A DNA stretch of 49,591 bases from Lachnospiraceae bacterium (GTDB taxonomy: Bacteria; Bacillota; Clostridia; Oscillospirales; Ruminococcaceae). Below, piece after piece: positions 27,725-35,507 of this stretch; positions within the stretch are counted from its first letter, which is position 1, and every line of letters starts with the position of its first letter. The position numbers and the translations under genes are program-made. Location: positions 1 to 49,591 of the forward strand of contig JAMPFE010000017.1 of assembly GCA_023664705.1 (NCBI GenBank). Direction: 5' to 3'. The notes beneath the pieces were generated by a model. It had not been told where the DNA came from. It ran no database searches and was given only the letters and a program-made list of their open reading frames with translations.

Positions 27725-27751
27725 TTCCCTGTACTTAATTGCGTAAAACTT
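27477..27751 (+). repeat. 275-bp direct repeat, copy 1 (mobV tail)
   Basis: Identical by eye to 29850-30124 (offset 2373 bases). It covers the mobV 3' end and the left arm of the junction sites S2/S3. Identity stops sharply at the site, which fits site-specific stacking of related plasmids. Confidence 0.9.
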
Positions 27752-27767
27752 AGTGCATTTTGCGAAT
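27738..27767. other. Candidate Xer/att site S2
   Basis: Left arm ATTGCGTAAAA, then CTTAGTGC, then ATTTTGCGAAT. The 80 bases that follow resemble those after S1, including an exact GAGGGGCGATATTGGGGCG in both (about 26880 and 27810), so S1 and S2 each start one plasmid-like unit. Confidence 0.6.
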
Positions 27768-27938
27768 ATCGCCCCCCAAAATAAACCCGGAAAAGGTGTT
27801 ACCGAGGGGCGATATTGGGGCGTTACGCCCTCGCCCGGACGTAGTGACGCCGCGCAAAATGACAGTTTTACGCGGTTAAGTCAATTTTTTTACCCAGAAA
27901 ATACCCTGTATGAGGTTTTTCACGTGTACTAAAGCTCT

Positions 27939-27960
27939 CCGCGCTCCGCGCGGTTTTTTT
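27939..27960 (+). terminator. Terminator-like hairpin in the plasmid unit
   Basis: CCGCGC-TCC-GCGCGG (27939-27953) followed by seven T. The 27752-28273 stretch carries several hairpins and no gene; it is the likely control/origin region of the plasmid. TCTTCTATAGTTTACAG occurs here (about 28022) and also near 26908. Confidence 0.7.
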
Positions 27961-28093
27961 GCGTGCGCAGCACGCTCATTAAAACTCGCTTTTCGGCATT
28001 ATCGCGCGGAGCGCGGGCTATCTTCTATAGTTTACAGATACGTTTTCGAGTATATGACTTGTCAACTGCGTTGATAATCAAGGGTTTTCGCGT

Positions 28094-28167
28094 CTTATGT
28101 AAAGCAGTACTTTACAGATATGTATAAGTATGCTTATACATATATGTAAAGCAGCAGTTTACATAAG
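28094..28167. repeat. 74-bp imperfect palindrome, probable origin or operator
   Basis: The structure is symmetric about 28130/28131. Outer arms are CTTATGTAAA (28094) and TTTACATAAG (28158); inner arms ATATGTATAAG (28118-28128) and CTTATACATAT (28133-28143); internal CTTTACA/TGTAAAG pairs also match. It lies upstream of repL, where plasmid origins, oriT sites or repL operators occur. Confidence 0.85.
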
Positions 28168-28240
28168 GAAGTCAACAAACGGCTTTGTTATGCGGTTTTT
28201 GCTACAATCCCCTCTTATGTCTCAAATCTTGATTATTATT

Positions 28241-28302
28241 AAAACTATATTCTATAGTTTTTGTTACAAGAATTTGATTATGTATAAGATTTGTTATATA
28301 AT
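28241..28302 (+). promoter_or_regulatory. repL promoter with upstream palindrome
   Basis: TTGATT (28274-28279) and TATAAT (28297-28302) have a 17-base spacer. A perfect palindrome, AAAACTATA-ttc-TATAGTTTT (28241-28261), lies directly upstream. GGGAGG precedes the ATG at 28347. Confidence 0.8.
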
Positions 28303-28346
28303 ATGCATTAGGAAGATATACAAGTTATTATAGGGAGGTTATACAT

Positions 28347-28850
28347 ATGAACAGTAAAGCATTTACCGAAATCGGTGACAGTACAAAATTTGAGGAAGAG
28401 TACCCTATGCCCGATGAAGCCAAATCGCCCTATGACCGCTGGGTTCAAATGAATTTAGCTCATGTACGCGATTGGGTGTTGTTAACGAGGAATAATCATG
28501 TAGCAGCCGAGGTTCTTTGGTTTCTGATAGATAATTCAGATCGCTATAATGCTGTGGTTTGCAGCTCAACGGTCTTAGAGGAAGCATTGGGGTATAGTCG
28601 GATTACGATATCGAAAGCTATTAAGTATTTGAAAGAAAACCAGTTCGTGGAGATCAAGAAATCGGGTACAACGAACGTTTACCTCATAAACAAGGAGATC
28701 TCTTGGAAATCGTGGGGTAAGAATTTCAAATACGCTAAATTTGGAGCGAGCGTTTTGATATCCGAAAGTGAACAAAACAATTGCGAGGATACGGCTGTTA
28801 GTCGTGTGAATATGGTAGAACTCAAAGGCAAGATTAAGCCCACTTTGTAA
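28347..28850 (+). CDS. RepL-like plasmid replication protein
   Basis: 167 residues. The winged-helix core (VCSSTVLEEALGYSRITISK then AIKYLKENQFVEIKKSG) and the tail pattern VYLINKEISWKSWGKNFKYA match the RepL family of small Firmicute plasmids, which start replication at their own origin. Its own promoter lies upstream, with a GGGGG-TTA-CCCCC hairpin at about 28884-28898 downstream. Together with mobV it defines a 2.37-kb unit between sites S2 and S3, the size of a cryptic mobilisable plasmid. RepL assignment is by pattern; a related RLF-type regulator is the alternative. Confidence 0.75.
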   Translation: MNSKAFTEIGDSTKFEEEYPMPDEAKSPYDRWVQMNLAHVRDWVLLTRNNHVAAEVLWFLIDNSDRYNAVVCSSTVLEEALGYSRITISKAIKYLKENQFVEIKKSGTTNVYLINKEISWKSWGKNFKYAKFGASVLISESEQNNCEDTAVSRVNMVELKGKIKPTL

Positions 28851-28901
28851 CCCGAAAAAGTCCATTTCCAAGGGGTGTCCAGAGGGGGGTTACCCCCTTT
28901 G

Positions 28902-28973
28902 GCATTTAGACCAAAACCGTGATATTTTCTCCCGCAGGGGGAAAATATCGTTAACGGTTTTGGTATTAAATGC
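28902..28973. other. 72-nt near-perfect hairpin between repL and mobV
   Basis: GCATTTA, ACCAAAACCGT, GATATTTTC and CCC on the 5' side pair with GGG, GAAAATATC, ACGGTTTTGGT and TAAATGC on the 3' side around a GCA loop. It has no T run, so it is not a simple terminator. A single-strand origin or oriT-like fold is plausible. A second stem, GGGGAAAA...TTTTCCCC (about 28991-29038), follows. Confidence 0.8.
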
Positions 28974-29086
28974 AATACCAAAATTTTAAGGGGAAAATCG
29001 ACATTGATTATCAAGGGTTAAAATAACCGTTTTCCCCTTTTTCATTCGGACGTTTTAAAAATTTAATATAAGGGAGAGTGACACGC

Positions 29087-30097
29087 ATGGCTAGTGTGAA
29101 TTGGTCAAAGTTACACACTGTACAGGATATCAAGCGAATAGCGAGACATTGCGATAGAGAGTGTAGACTGAAAGATAATCATGAAAATGAACACATAGAC
29201 AAAAGCAAAACGCATATGAATGCACAAACTTGCGATTATGATACGTTTTGCAAAAAGCTTGATAAACGAGTGAATTTTCTTGACGAACAGCCGAAACAGA
29301 ACAAAAAGCGTGATCGAGTGATCGCATTCAGTTTGGAATTTCCGATCCCTGACGGGATAGCAGACGACAAGGTGAGGGAGTTTTCAACTAAGGTAAATCG
29401 TCTGATATTTGAGCAAATCGGAGCGGAAAATTTTCTCGGCAGCTATATTCATTTTGACGAAGTTCACGATTACACGGACGCTGAAACAAACGAAGAGCGT
29501 ACAAGCATGAGACATGTTCATACTATTGTGACATCTGCGATAGATAATCATCTGAACGCGAAAGCAATGTCAAGCAAACAGAATATGATAAAGCTTAACA
29601 ATGCAATTCAAGAGATGTCTCTGAATGATTACGGTGTGGCGTTCATGACAGGCAGCAAGAAGAAATCGCGTGATGAGGTTGAAACGCTGAAAAATAAGTC
29701 GTTAAAGCGTGAGAACGAAAGGTTACAGCGTGAGAATGAAAAGCTGCGGCAAGCTGCAATTTCGCTCGAAAATGAACGGAAATCGTTTGAAAACCAGCGT
29801 GCTGCGCACGCAGAGATAGTCAAAGAAGAGCGCGCTGCGCGCGCGTTAGTACAGTCAAAGGAAGAGGCGTTGAACAATCGTGAAAAAGAGTTAGACAATC
29901 GCGAGATCTCTTTGGACAATCGAGAAAACGCTCTGAATGAGCGAGAAAGGGCTTTAAACGAGCGAGAAGATGAGCTACCTGTAGTATCTCGAAAAAGCGT
30001 CTTAGGGATGAAATCCGAGCAATCTGAGCGTTCTGAAACGCCTTTGGGTTTTGAAACCCAGTCGAGTATACATAGGGGAAACCAGTTCGATATTTAA
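29087..30097 (+). CDS. MobV-family relaxase (Pre/Mob)
   Basis: 336 residues from the ATG at 29087, with GGGAGAG 10 bases upstream. The N-terminal Pre/Mob domain contains SYIHFDEVHD and MRHVHTIVT, the metal-binding HxDE and HxH pattern of MobV relaxases. These nick oriT and lead the strand in mobilisation by a helper conjugation system. After about residue 200 there is a long charged coiled coil built of repeated NREKELDNRE / NERERALNERE heptads. The coil and the downstream 27 bases are identical to the decayed copy at 27477-27751. No type IV secretion genes are present. Confidence 0.85.
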   Translation: MASVNWSKLHTVQDIKRIARHCDRECRLKDNHENEHIDKSKTHMNAQTCDYDTFCKKLDKRVNFLDEQPKQNKKRDRVIAFSLEFPIPDGIADDKVREFSTKVNRLIFEQIGAENFLGSYIHFDEVHDYTDAETNEERTSMRHVHTIVTSAIDNHLNAKAMSSKQNMIKLNNAIQEMSLNDYGVAFMTGSKKKSRDEVETLKNKSLKRENERLQRENEKLRQAAISLENERKSFENQRAAHAEIVKEERAARALVQSKEEALNNREKELDNREISLDNRENALNERERALNEREDELPVVSRKSVLGMKSEQSERSETPLGFETQSSIHRGNQFDI

Positions 30098-30124
30098 TTC
30101 CCTGTACTTAATTGCGTAAAACTT
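29850..30124 (+). repeat. 275-bp direct repeat, copy 2 (mobV tail)
   Basis: Second copy of 27477-27751. The two copies differ on both sides, stopping at the shared left arm of the junction site. Confidence 0.9.
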
Positions 30125-30139
30125 CAATTTTACGCAATT
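30110..30139. other. Candidate Xer/att site S3, also a bidirectional terminator
   Basis: A perfect 12-bp inverted repeat: AATTGCGTAAAA (30110-30121), centre CTTCAA, TTTTACGCAATT (30128-30139). The 11-6-11 layout is that of Xer sites. The right arm recurs exactly at S4. The site separates the plasmid unit from the inovirus and could also end the convergent mobV and phage transcripts. Confidence 0.7.
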
Positions 30140-30166
30140 GCCTGTAAAATTCTTCCAAATCCCCTT

Positions 30167-30625
30167 TTAAAGGTATATGTCGCGCTGGAGCTTCAAGCCG
30201 CACATCTTAACCGGGTGCTGCCCTTTATATTCCGTGCAGAACGCGCAGCGCTCTTTACACATGGAAAAATACGCACAGCGCAGGCACAAACAATCATGCC
30301 GTATACAGTTAGGGTCGTTCATCGGCGAGCTCGACGAGCCGGAACGCAGAAGCTCGAGGATCTCCGTAAGCATTACGCGAATATCGTCGGCGTTGGTCTT
30401 ATCGACGTAACGAACTTTCGGACGTCGATACACTCTCCGGATCCGATACCGCTTGAAGAACTTAAAGTAAAAATTCTCACAATCAAGTATAGGGCGGAAA
30501 TCGTGACTATACCAACAATCATTACAGCGCTTCCTATAGCGTCCGTTCCAGTGCGGACAGCCCGCTTGACCGCACACTCTGCACAAGCACCGATAGCACG
30601 GGCGCGGGATCTCATAGGTTATCAC
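30167..30625 (-). CDS. Cys-rich inovirus protein, last gene of the late operon
   Basis: 152 residues with two Cys clusters: PCYRCLCRVCGQAGCPHW with RCNDCW at the N-terminus, and HDCLCLRCAYFSMCKERCAF near the C-terminus, plus a very basic middle. The pattern suggests zinc binding, possibly to DNA or to the packaging signal. There is no signal peptide. It follows the Zot-like ATPase gene by 3 bases. A smaller Cys-rich protein holds a similar end position in the second phage (39046). Confidence 0.75.
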   Translation of the reverse strand: MITYEIPRPCYRCLCRVCGQAGCPHWNGRYRKRCNDCWYSHDFRPILDCENFYFKFFKRYRIRRVYRRPKVRYVDKTNADDIRVMLTEILELLRSGSSSSPMNDPNCIRHDCLCLRCAYFSMCKERCAFCTEYKGQHPVKMCGLKLQRDIYL

Positions 30626-30628
30626 GGC

Positions 30629-31447
30629 TTACCTTCTTCCCTTTTTGCTGTACTTCTTCTTAACCTCCTCGAAAGCCGAGAAAGAGGAATCCGAGGATAA
30701 GCCGGAGCGGATCTCGGACGGCTCGACAAAACCGGCCTCGACAAGCGAGGTAGTGACCATTTCAAGCGTATCGTAAAGAGACCTAATAAAATCCGTCTGG
30801 ACAAACAGTTCATAATCAAAGCAGCGGAGCGGAAGCATGGGATTCTCGGCTACAAGGTCATACTCCATGGCGTCGTACCAGCGGCAGGAAGTCCACCGGG
30901 AGAACGGATGCCCGAAACACGAACGGCAGACAACAACCGAATGAGTAACACGGCGAAGCAGAACGTCGAGGAAGCGCCAATGCTGGGCAGTTCCTACAAG
31001 CATTATATGACGGTGCCGACACTGCGCCAGCACCTGAAAAACGACCTTAGACAGACCGCCGCCCTTGCCGTCCTTGGTCTTACCCTCTTGGAAATCGCGA
31101 GAGTTCCACACCGTGCCTATTTCATCAATGAAGATAATAGAATTATCCGGGCAGTTCAGAATGTCGTCGGAACTCTGCAGCGGCAAAATATTTACACTCT
31201 CGGGAAAATTAGTAAAGGTAAGGTTAGTAAGGACGGTAAGCCCGGGATAGCGGCGGCAGATATCATAAACGAACTTCACGGCGCTGCAGGTCTTACCCGA
31301 GCCGAAAGGTCCGATAAAAAGATAAATACCCCAACGCTCGAAGACATTCCAGCCTTTATTTTTAATCCACTTGATAAGGTCTTTGACTATCAAGAAGATG
31401 AAATGCGGAAAGGTCTTGATGTGAAGCCAGACAGCGCGAAAAATCAT
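30629..31447 (-). CDS. Zot/pI-like filamentous phage assembly ATPase
   Basis: 272 residues. Walker A GPFGSGKT (46-53), Walker B IIFIDE (104-109) followed by WNSRDF, typical of inovirus morphogenesis ATPases (M13 pI, CTX Zot). These sit at the membrane and drive extrusion of ssDNA into the growing filament. A hydrophobic N-terminal segment (FPHFIFLIV) replaces the C-terminal TM of pI. The start overlaps the stop of the upstream 69-residue gene. A diverged homologue is at 40602-41438. Confidence 0.92.
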   Translation of the reverse strand: MIFRAVWLHIKTFPHFIFLIVKDLIKWIKNKGWNVFERWGIYLFIGPFGSGKTCSAVKFVYDICRRYPGLTVLTNLTFTNFPESVNILPLQSSDDILNCPDNSIIFIDEIGTVWNSRDFQEGKTKDGKGGGLSKVVFQVLAQCRHRHIMLVGTAQHWRFLDVLLRRVTHSVVVCRSCFGHPFSRWTSCRWYDAMEYDLVAENPMLPLRCFDYELFVQTDFIRSLYDTLEMVTTSLVEAGFVEPSEIRSGLSSDSSFSAFEEVKKKYSKKGRR

Positions 31448-31656
31448 TAGAAGCGCCCCCTCTTAAATAAATCCGAAACCAGAGTAAATACGGAATTGAG
31501 GATAAAAACGACCAAGCCCAGAACCACACCCAATGGAACGGAAGCTTGAAGAACGTCCTGCAGCGTGAAGCTGATGTTATTTTCGTTAACGATAAAGTAC
31601 TGATACCACTCGGCAAGCCCGAAGGTATCAAAGAAACTCTCTACAAGCGCAAGCAT
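31447..31656 (-). CDS. Small inovirus membrane protein (pVI-like position)
   Basis: 69 residues with one strong TM segment (PLGVVLGLVVFILNSVFTLV) and a basic end KRGRF. Directly before the Zot gene, where minor tip proteins such as pVI occur. Assignment is by position and topology. Confidence 0.7.
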   Translation of the reverse strand: MLALVESFFDTFGLAEWYQYFIVNENNISFTLQDVLQASVPLGVVLGLVVFILNSVFTLVSDLFKRGRF

Positions 31657-31665
31657 AAAAACACC

Positions 31666-32331
31666 TCACTTTAAAATATGGACTTTACGGTGCTTTAAAA
31701 AGAAATTCTTAAAGCCGCGAATAACAAGGACTATAAGGAATATAAGCAAAATGCCCTCGGTAACGGTATACTCGGAAATGGGCTTACTAAGGAAAGCGTC
31801 ATCAGAGTAGCCCCCAACTACCTGTTGGAACTCATCGGAGCCGATAGGATAAAAAGGCGAATCGTCCGAAGCGTCGGGGAGACCGTCGCCGTTATCATCG
31901 ACGACAAGCGCCCAATCGCGCAAACCGTCGCCGTCGATATCATCAAAAGGCACATATACTTTACCATCGGGAGCAACAATGCCGCCGCCAGGATAACCCG
32001 TGAAAGTGTCGCCGTTATCTATGCCGATAGAGGGGTAAAGCGTTTCACTATCACTCGTAACATCAATTTCACGCGCTACAAACTCAAATTCGGGTAAGCC
32101 TACGCCGATCTCACCGTCCTTATCTACCAAGCAACAGCCGTCGCCTATATCGGGAATAAGAGTATTAAGCGTATATACATCGTATTCCTTGCCGTTAAAG
32201 GTAGCTACAATCTTTGTAACAACACCGTTAACAGCGTCTACGACCTTTTTCGCCACAAACTCAACCCCATGACGAACCAGAGACGAAAGGAACTGCAGAA
32301 GCAAACTCTCAAGCAATGCGCCAAGCTCCAT
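31666..32331 (-). CDS. Inovirus membrane protein with calcium-binding-like DxDG repeats
   Basis: 221 residues. An N-terminal amphipathic helix is followed by a soluble acidic region with DIDGDGLRD (131-139) and DDNGDGLPD (145-153), patterns like thrombospondin-type-3 or dockerin calcium loops. One TM (about 193-205) and a basic tail follow. It may be a minor virion protein exposing a calcium-stabilised domain. Overlap and spacing of 9-12 bases tie it to the structural operon. No homologue is recognised. Confidence 0.7.
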   Translation of the reverse strand: MELGALLESLLLQFLSSLVRHGVEFVAKKVVDAVNGVVTKIVATFNGKEYDVYTLNTLIPDIGDGCCLVDKDGEIGVGLPEFEFVAREIDVTSDSETLYPSIGIDNGDTFTGYPGGGIVAPDGKVYVPFDDIDGDGLRDWALVVDDNGDGLPDASDDSPFYPIGSDEFQQVVGGYSDDAFLSKPISEYTVTEGILLIFLIVLVIRGFKNFFLKHRKVHILK

Positions 32332-32343
32332 TAAAACACCACC

Positions 32344-32439
32344 TTATTTATTATCGTTGCGATGAATAAGCCAAAAAACGAAAGCACCCAAAAAGGCGTT
32401 AAACAAATGGAAAAGGAAAAAAATAGCAACATCAGACAT
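32344..32439 (-). CDS. Tiny inovirus membrane protein (31 residues)
   Basis: MSDVAIFFLFHLFNAFLGAF followed by VFWLIHRNDNK is one TM helix with a basic tail. The ribosome site AAGGGGGTTATTTT is of the same kind as that of the coat gene. Size and position match pVII/pIX-type tip proteins. It is too short for standard ORF cut-offs. Confidence 0.7.
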   Translation of the reverse strand: MSDVAIFFLFHLFNAFLGAFVFWLIHRNDNK

Positions 32440-32451
32440 AAAATAACCCCC

Positions 32452-32616
32452 TTACTCCAAAAGACGGCGAATTATTGCAACAATGATACCAACGGCAATA
32501 AAGCCGAGGAGAAAGCTCCAGAGCTGTATTTTAAAGGTACCGAAGTCGATTTCCAAGGACATAAAGGTCATGAAAACATACCAACAGTAATTAAAAGCGG
32601 TTTGAAGTACAGACAT
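32452..32616 (-). CDS. Small inovirus membrane protein (54 residues)
   Basis: Start ATG at 32616 immediately after the stop of the 365-residue gene, with GGGGGCGATGAT as ribosome site. Two hydrophobic segments (FNYCWYVFMTFM and LWSFLLGFIAVGIIVAII) and an IRRLLE tail. A likely minor coat or assembly protein. Confidence 0.7.
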   Translation of the reverse strand: MSVLQTAFNYCWYVFMTFMSLEIDFGTFKIQLWSFLLGFIAVGIIVAIIRRLLE

Positions 32617-32617
32617 A

Positions 32618-33715
32618 TCATCGCCCCCATAATCGCATAAATATAGCAGCACCCACACCCGAAACAAGCAAGCCTATCAGAGCGGGAGGCATGAAACTAA
32701 AGAAGTTCTCCATGTAATCTATAAAGCTCTTGGGGCTCTCCGTCAAATAGCTTGTAACGTCGAACTCGGGCGGGGCGAGATAATCCGAGGTATTAACGTT
32801 CACATTGACATCAACGGAACCGTTAACGCCGATTTCTCCGGTTACTTTAACGTCACCGCCAAGACCACCGCCCGAGCTATCATCGCCGCCGCTCTCGGGC
32901 TGCATCGGATCCGTTGTCGGCTCGCCGTCAAAGGTTACATAATCGTCGCCGACCTTGGCAACGAGCTTGGAAGCCTGAAAGCCGCCGTTTGAAGTAAAAT
33001 AAACATCGGAAGAACCTGCAGGAGGAATAGGCATTTCAAAAATATCTGCGTCGGCGTCAGCCACAAGAAGATAGCGAAAAGTTGACCGATTTTGAGCAGA
33101 TACAACAGTAGTGGAAGCAGTAGGCGAAGTATATGTGTACAAATCCGAAACAGACATAAAAGAGCCGCAATTTATATAAGCAGTATCAGAAGATTGATAA
33201 AAGCCAAAAACGGGATAATCGGAATAAACGGCACCATAAGAAGGAGAAGAAAATATATTTCGACCCGAAAAAACATCAAAGCCTAAAGAAGCGCCACCGG
33301 AAGAAGTGGCCGGATAAGGAAAGCCGATAACATGAGTATCAGATACATAGCATAGAGGCTCGGGATTGTAAGAACCATACGCAGGAGTTAAAATATGACC
33401 CGCTAAAATATCGGTACAATCAATAGCACGAGCGGAAGAAACGGGTAAAGCCTCATAAGCCCCAAAAGGATAAGACTGATTATACAATTCTTGCATTTGA
33501 CGGATAAAATCATCAGCTTTCATCATATATGTGAAACCATCGGCAGTAGAAACAGTATCTATAATATCATCAAAAGTGCCGAAGAGAATATCAAAAAAAT
33601 TTTCAGTCCCAACAGAGGAAGCCGAAGCAGTGGAAGAACAGGAAGAACCAATCAGAAGCAGAAAGACAACAGCAGCCAATACAAAACAGATAATAGACGG
33701 TATAAACTTTTTCAT
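32618..33715 (-). CDS. Large secreted inovirus tip protein (pIII-like)
   Basis: 365 residues: an N-terminal signal/hydrophobic segment (1-25), a Ser/Thr/Tyr-rich extracellular domain, a Gly-rich hinge (ESGGDDSSGGGLGG) with VNVNVN repeats, and a C-terminal TM with short basic tail (LIGLLVSGVGAAIFMRLWGR). This is the layout of M13 pIII, the receptor-binding tip that ends virion release. Sequence identity to known pIII is not expected. The purine-rich coding strand and lower GC than its neighbours suggest a fast-evolving host-range gene. Confidence 0.75.
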   Translation of the reverse strand: MKKFIPSIICFVLAAVVFLLLIGSSCSSTASASSVGTENFFDILFGTFDDIIDTVSTADGFTYMMKADDFIRQMQELYNQSYPFGAYEALPVSSARAIDCTDILAGHILTPAYGSYNPEPLCYVSDTHVIGFPYPATSSGGASLGFDVFSGRNIFSSPSYGAVYSDYPVFGFYQSSDTAYINCGSFMSVSDLYTYTSPTASTTVVSAQNRSTFRYLLVADADADIFEMPIPPAGSSDVYFTSNGGFQASKLVAKVGDDYVTFDGEPTTDPMQPESGGDDSSGGGLGGDVKVTGEIGVNGSVDVNVNVNTSDYLAPPEFDVTSYLTESPKSFIDYMENFFSFMPPALIGLLVSGVGAAIFMRLWGR

Positions 33716-33745
33716 ACACTTTAACTCCTTTAACTATAAAATGAA

Positions 33746-33774
33746 GTGCCCGAGGACACACAGCCCACGGGCAC
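33746..33774 (-). terminator. Hairpin after the major coat gene
   Basis: GTGCCCG (33746-33752) pairs with CGGGCAC (33768-33774), extended by partial pairing. In filamentous phages a leaky terminator follows gene VIII to keep coat mRNA in excess; this fits. Confidence 0.75.
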
Positions 33775-33788
33775 CCACACGAAAACAA

Positions 33789-34016
33789 CTAAGCCCGATG
33801 AGATGTGCGGAACGCACGCTTGAGCATGCCAAAGCCGACGCCCGCGAAAGAGATACCGAGAGCCAACATAGTAACGCCGTGAGACGAAATGAAGTCCAGA
33901 GCGTCACCCGCCCAGCTGAAAACAGCGGGAATAACCGTGTTAAGCGTAGAAACAACCGTAGAAAGCGAAGTATCAACGGTAGTGCCCGCTTCGGAAATCA
34001 GATTAGTTATGAACAT
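33789..34016 (-). CDS. Major coat protein (pVIII-like)
   Basis: 75 residues from the ATG at 34016, chosen for the strong site AAGGGGGTGATTTT. It has an N-terminal acidic/polar part, a hydrophobic TM helix (VTMLALGISFAGVGFGML) and a basic end (KRAFRTSHRA) that would contact the DNA. This is the standard inovirus coat architecture. The hairpin directly downstream supports high expression. Confidence 0.85.
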   Translation of the reverse strand: MFITNLISEAGTTVDTSLSTVVSTLNTVIPAVFSWAGDALDFISSHGVTMLALGISFAGVGFGMLKRAFRTSHRA

Positions 34017-34030
34017 AAAATCACCCCCTT

Positions 34031-34288
34031 TCAAACTGAATGAATACCAACGACCTTGCCCTTGATGTTGGTGTCAAGCTCAACCTCGGTTTGGACGAGC
34101 GCGGCGATCTCATCGAGGGAGAAGCCGAGATTATGGAACGCTTCCGCGCTGATGAACTTCTTGTCAACGCGCTTGCCGATAACATTATCATCGGCGTAAG
34201 CCATGTGCAGGCTGTAGCCGCAAATGCGCTTGCCGTCCTCGGCGTCAAAATCCATGTGCTGAATACCCTCTAAAAATACCTTTGCCAT
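34031..34288 (-). CDS. Probable inovirus ssDNA-binding protein
   Basis: 85 residues, soluble, starting MAKVFLEGIQHMDFDAEDGK, with a mixed beta pattern. It lies between the replication initiator and the coat gene, where gpV-type ssDNA-binding proteins sit. The ATG at 34288 follows the leader hairpin at 34306-34320 and AGAAGG. Assignment is by position only. Confidence 0.6.
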   Translation of the reverse strand: MAKVFLEGIQHMDFDAEDGKRICGYSLHMAYADDNVIGKRVDKKFISAEAFHNLGFSLDEIAALVQTEVELDTNIKGKVVGIHSV

Positions 34289-34305
34289 AATTCTACCTTC
34301 TTTCT

Positions 34306-34320
34306 GCCCTGTTATAGGGC
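34306..34320 (-). promoter_or_regulatory. Leader hairpin of the ssDNA-binding-protein gene
   Basis: GCCCTGTTATAGGGC, a 15-nt stem-loop just before the ribosome site. Same size and placement as the hairpins at 35882 and 36779. Confidence 0.6.
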
Positions 34321-34324
34321 GCAT

Positions 34325-35356
34325 TTATTCTCCTTTCGGAGAGCTCCAGCCTTTATGCTGATTCTGATAATATCTCAACAGCCGTTCCTCTTTCTCCGTC
34401 GCATACTCGGAAATAAGGTTAAGCTGATTATCATTCAATGCCTTGTCCTTCATGAACTCATTAAGGACGCGGTAAAATTCTACAGTGCCCTTACACTCGA
34501 TGAAAGTTTTAATGGACTTCCCCGCCTGTCCGAACACGTAATTCTCCAGACGCGACATATTATAATCAACGCCTTTTTTCGAAAACACGGAGATTTTCAA
34601 TGCCGACTGCAAGAACTCTTCCCACCACCGAGTAGTTTCCCAACGGCGGCGGCGACTATCAGACGGGTTAGGCATCACAAAACGCAGGTTATTATTTAAA
34701 ACGCCGTAGAACTTCTCGCCGACTGAATGTTCATCGAGCAGGAAATTCAAAGCGGATTCATGACGAAGCTGAAGCTCAACGCGCGTCCAATGATAATCCA
34801 AGCCGCCGCGCTCCATGGCTTTGTCGTATATTCTAACCCGAGTATTTGACTGCGGAGAGCCGAAATACACCGAATACGCCAACGGGAACGCCTCTTCTCC
34901 GTCCTCTGCATGCTTGCCCGACCACTCGCCAGACTTGGAACGAAAGCGCGACACATACAAATCTTTACGGGCGTATTCGTCGATGACCCGAACGTCCAAA
35001 AGCCCTTTGCCCTCGTGGTCTATATCATCATAAGCCACATCTAAGCGGGTTATATTGTATTTGTCCGAGTGGCGCGCGAGGTAGTCGGACAAGTAGTCGA
35101 GGTTATAAAGTCCCGACGTCTCATACTGTCGGCAGCCTTGCCCCGACATCTCCACACACACGCCCATGTCTTCCCTACCGTCGAACAATACCCAGATACC
35201 GCCGAACTGCAGCGCGCTTTTATAGCCGTTATGTCCTCGGGTCTCCGTCAAGCCCAAGCGATCCAGACCGAGGAAATTTATAAGCCGCTTATAGTCAAGG
35301 TCTTTAGTCGTGAACGTAAGCCAATCTATAAGCGCTATGTTCTCGGTGTCACTCAT
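34325..35356 (-). CDS. Inovirus replication initiation factor (Rep_trans/RstA-like)
   Basis: 343 residues from the ATG at 35356, which overlaps the stop of the preceding 52-residue gene (ATGAGTGA). NIALIDWLTFT opens the protein, then TRLDVAYDD (103-111) and, further on, VRIYDKAMERG with WTRVELQLR. These are features of the Rep_trans initiators of RstA-type inoviruses and small rolling-circle plasmids, in which a Tyr attacks the origin. A homologue is encoded in the second phage (39305). Confidence 0.88.
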   Translation of the reverse strand: MSDTENIALIDWLTFTTKDLDYKRLINFLGLDRLGLTETRGHNGYKSALQFGGIWVLFDGREDMGVCVEMSGQGCRQYETSGLYNLDYLSDYLARHSDKYNITRLDVAYDDIDHEGKGLLDVRVIDEYARKDLYVSRFRSKSGEWSGKHAEDGEEAFPLAYSVYFGSPQSNTRVRIYDKAMERGGLDYHWTRVELQLRHESALNFLLDEHSVGEKFYGVLNNNLRFVMPNPSDSRRRRWETTRWWEEFLQSALKISVFSKKGVDYNMSRLENYVFGQAGKSIKTFIECKGTVEFYRVLNEFMKDKALNDNQLNLISEYATEKEERLLRYYQNQHKGWSSPKGE

Positions 35357-35507
35357 CTGAATCACCGCCTTTTTGGTAAGATTTATAAGTATGAGGAATA
35401 AGAGTATTATAAACACAATCATCACGGTGAAGCATACAAGCTCTCTCGGTGTAAGCCTGAGAACATGTATACTCAAAAATGCAGTTACCGCAGCAATATT
35501 CACTCAT
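35349..35507 (-). CDS. Cys-rich small inovirus protein (52 residues)
   Basis: MSEYCCGNCIFEYTCSQAYT continues with CMLHRDDC, so there are six Cys in the first 30 residues, suggesting a zinc knuckle. The start has AAAGGTGGTGATT. Its stop overlaps the rep start and its start overlaps the upstream stop, both as ATGAGTGA. Confidence 0.7.
   Translation of the reverse strand: MSEYCCGNCIFEYTCSQAYTERACMLHRDDCVYNTLIPHTYKSYQKGGDSDE

Noticed and set aside
30908..31450. 180-residue plus-strand frame
   Set aside because: Lies entirely antisense to the Zot-like ATPase gene with Walker motifs.
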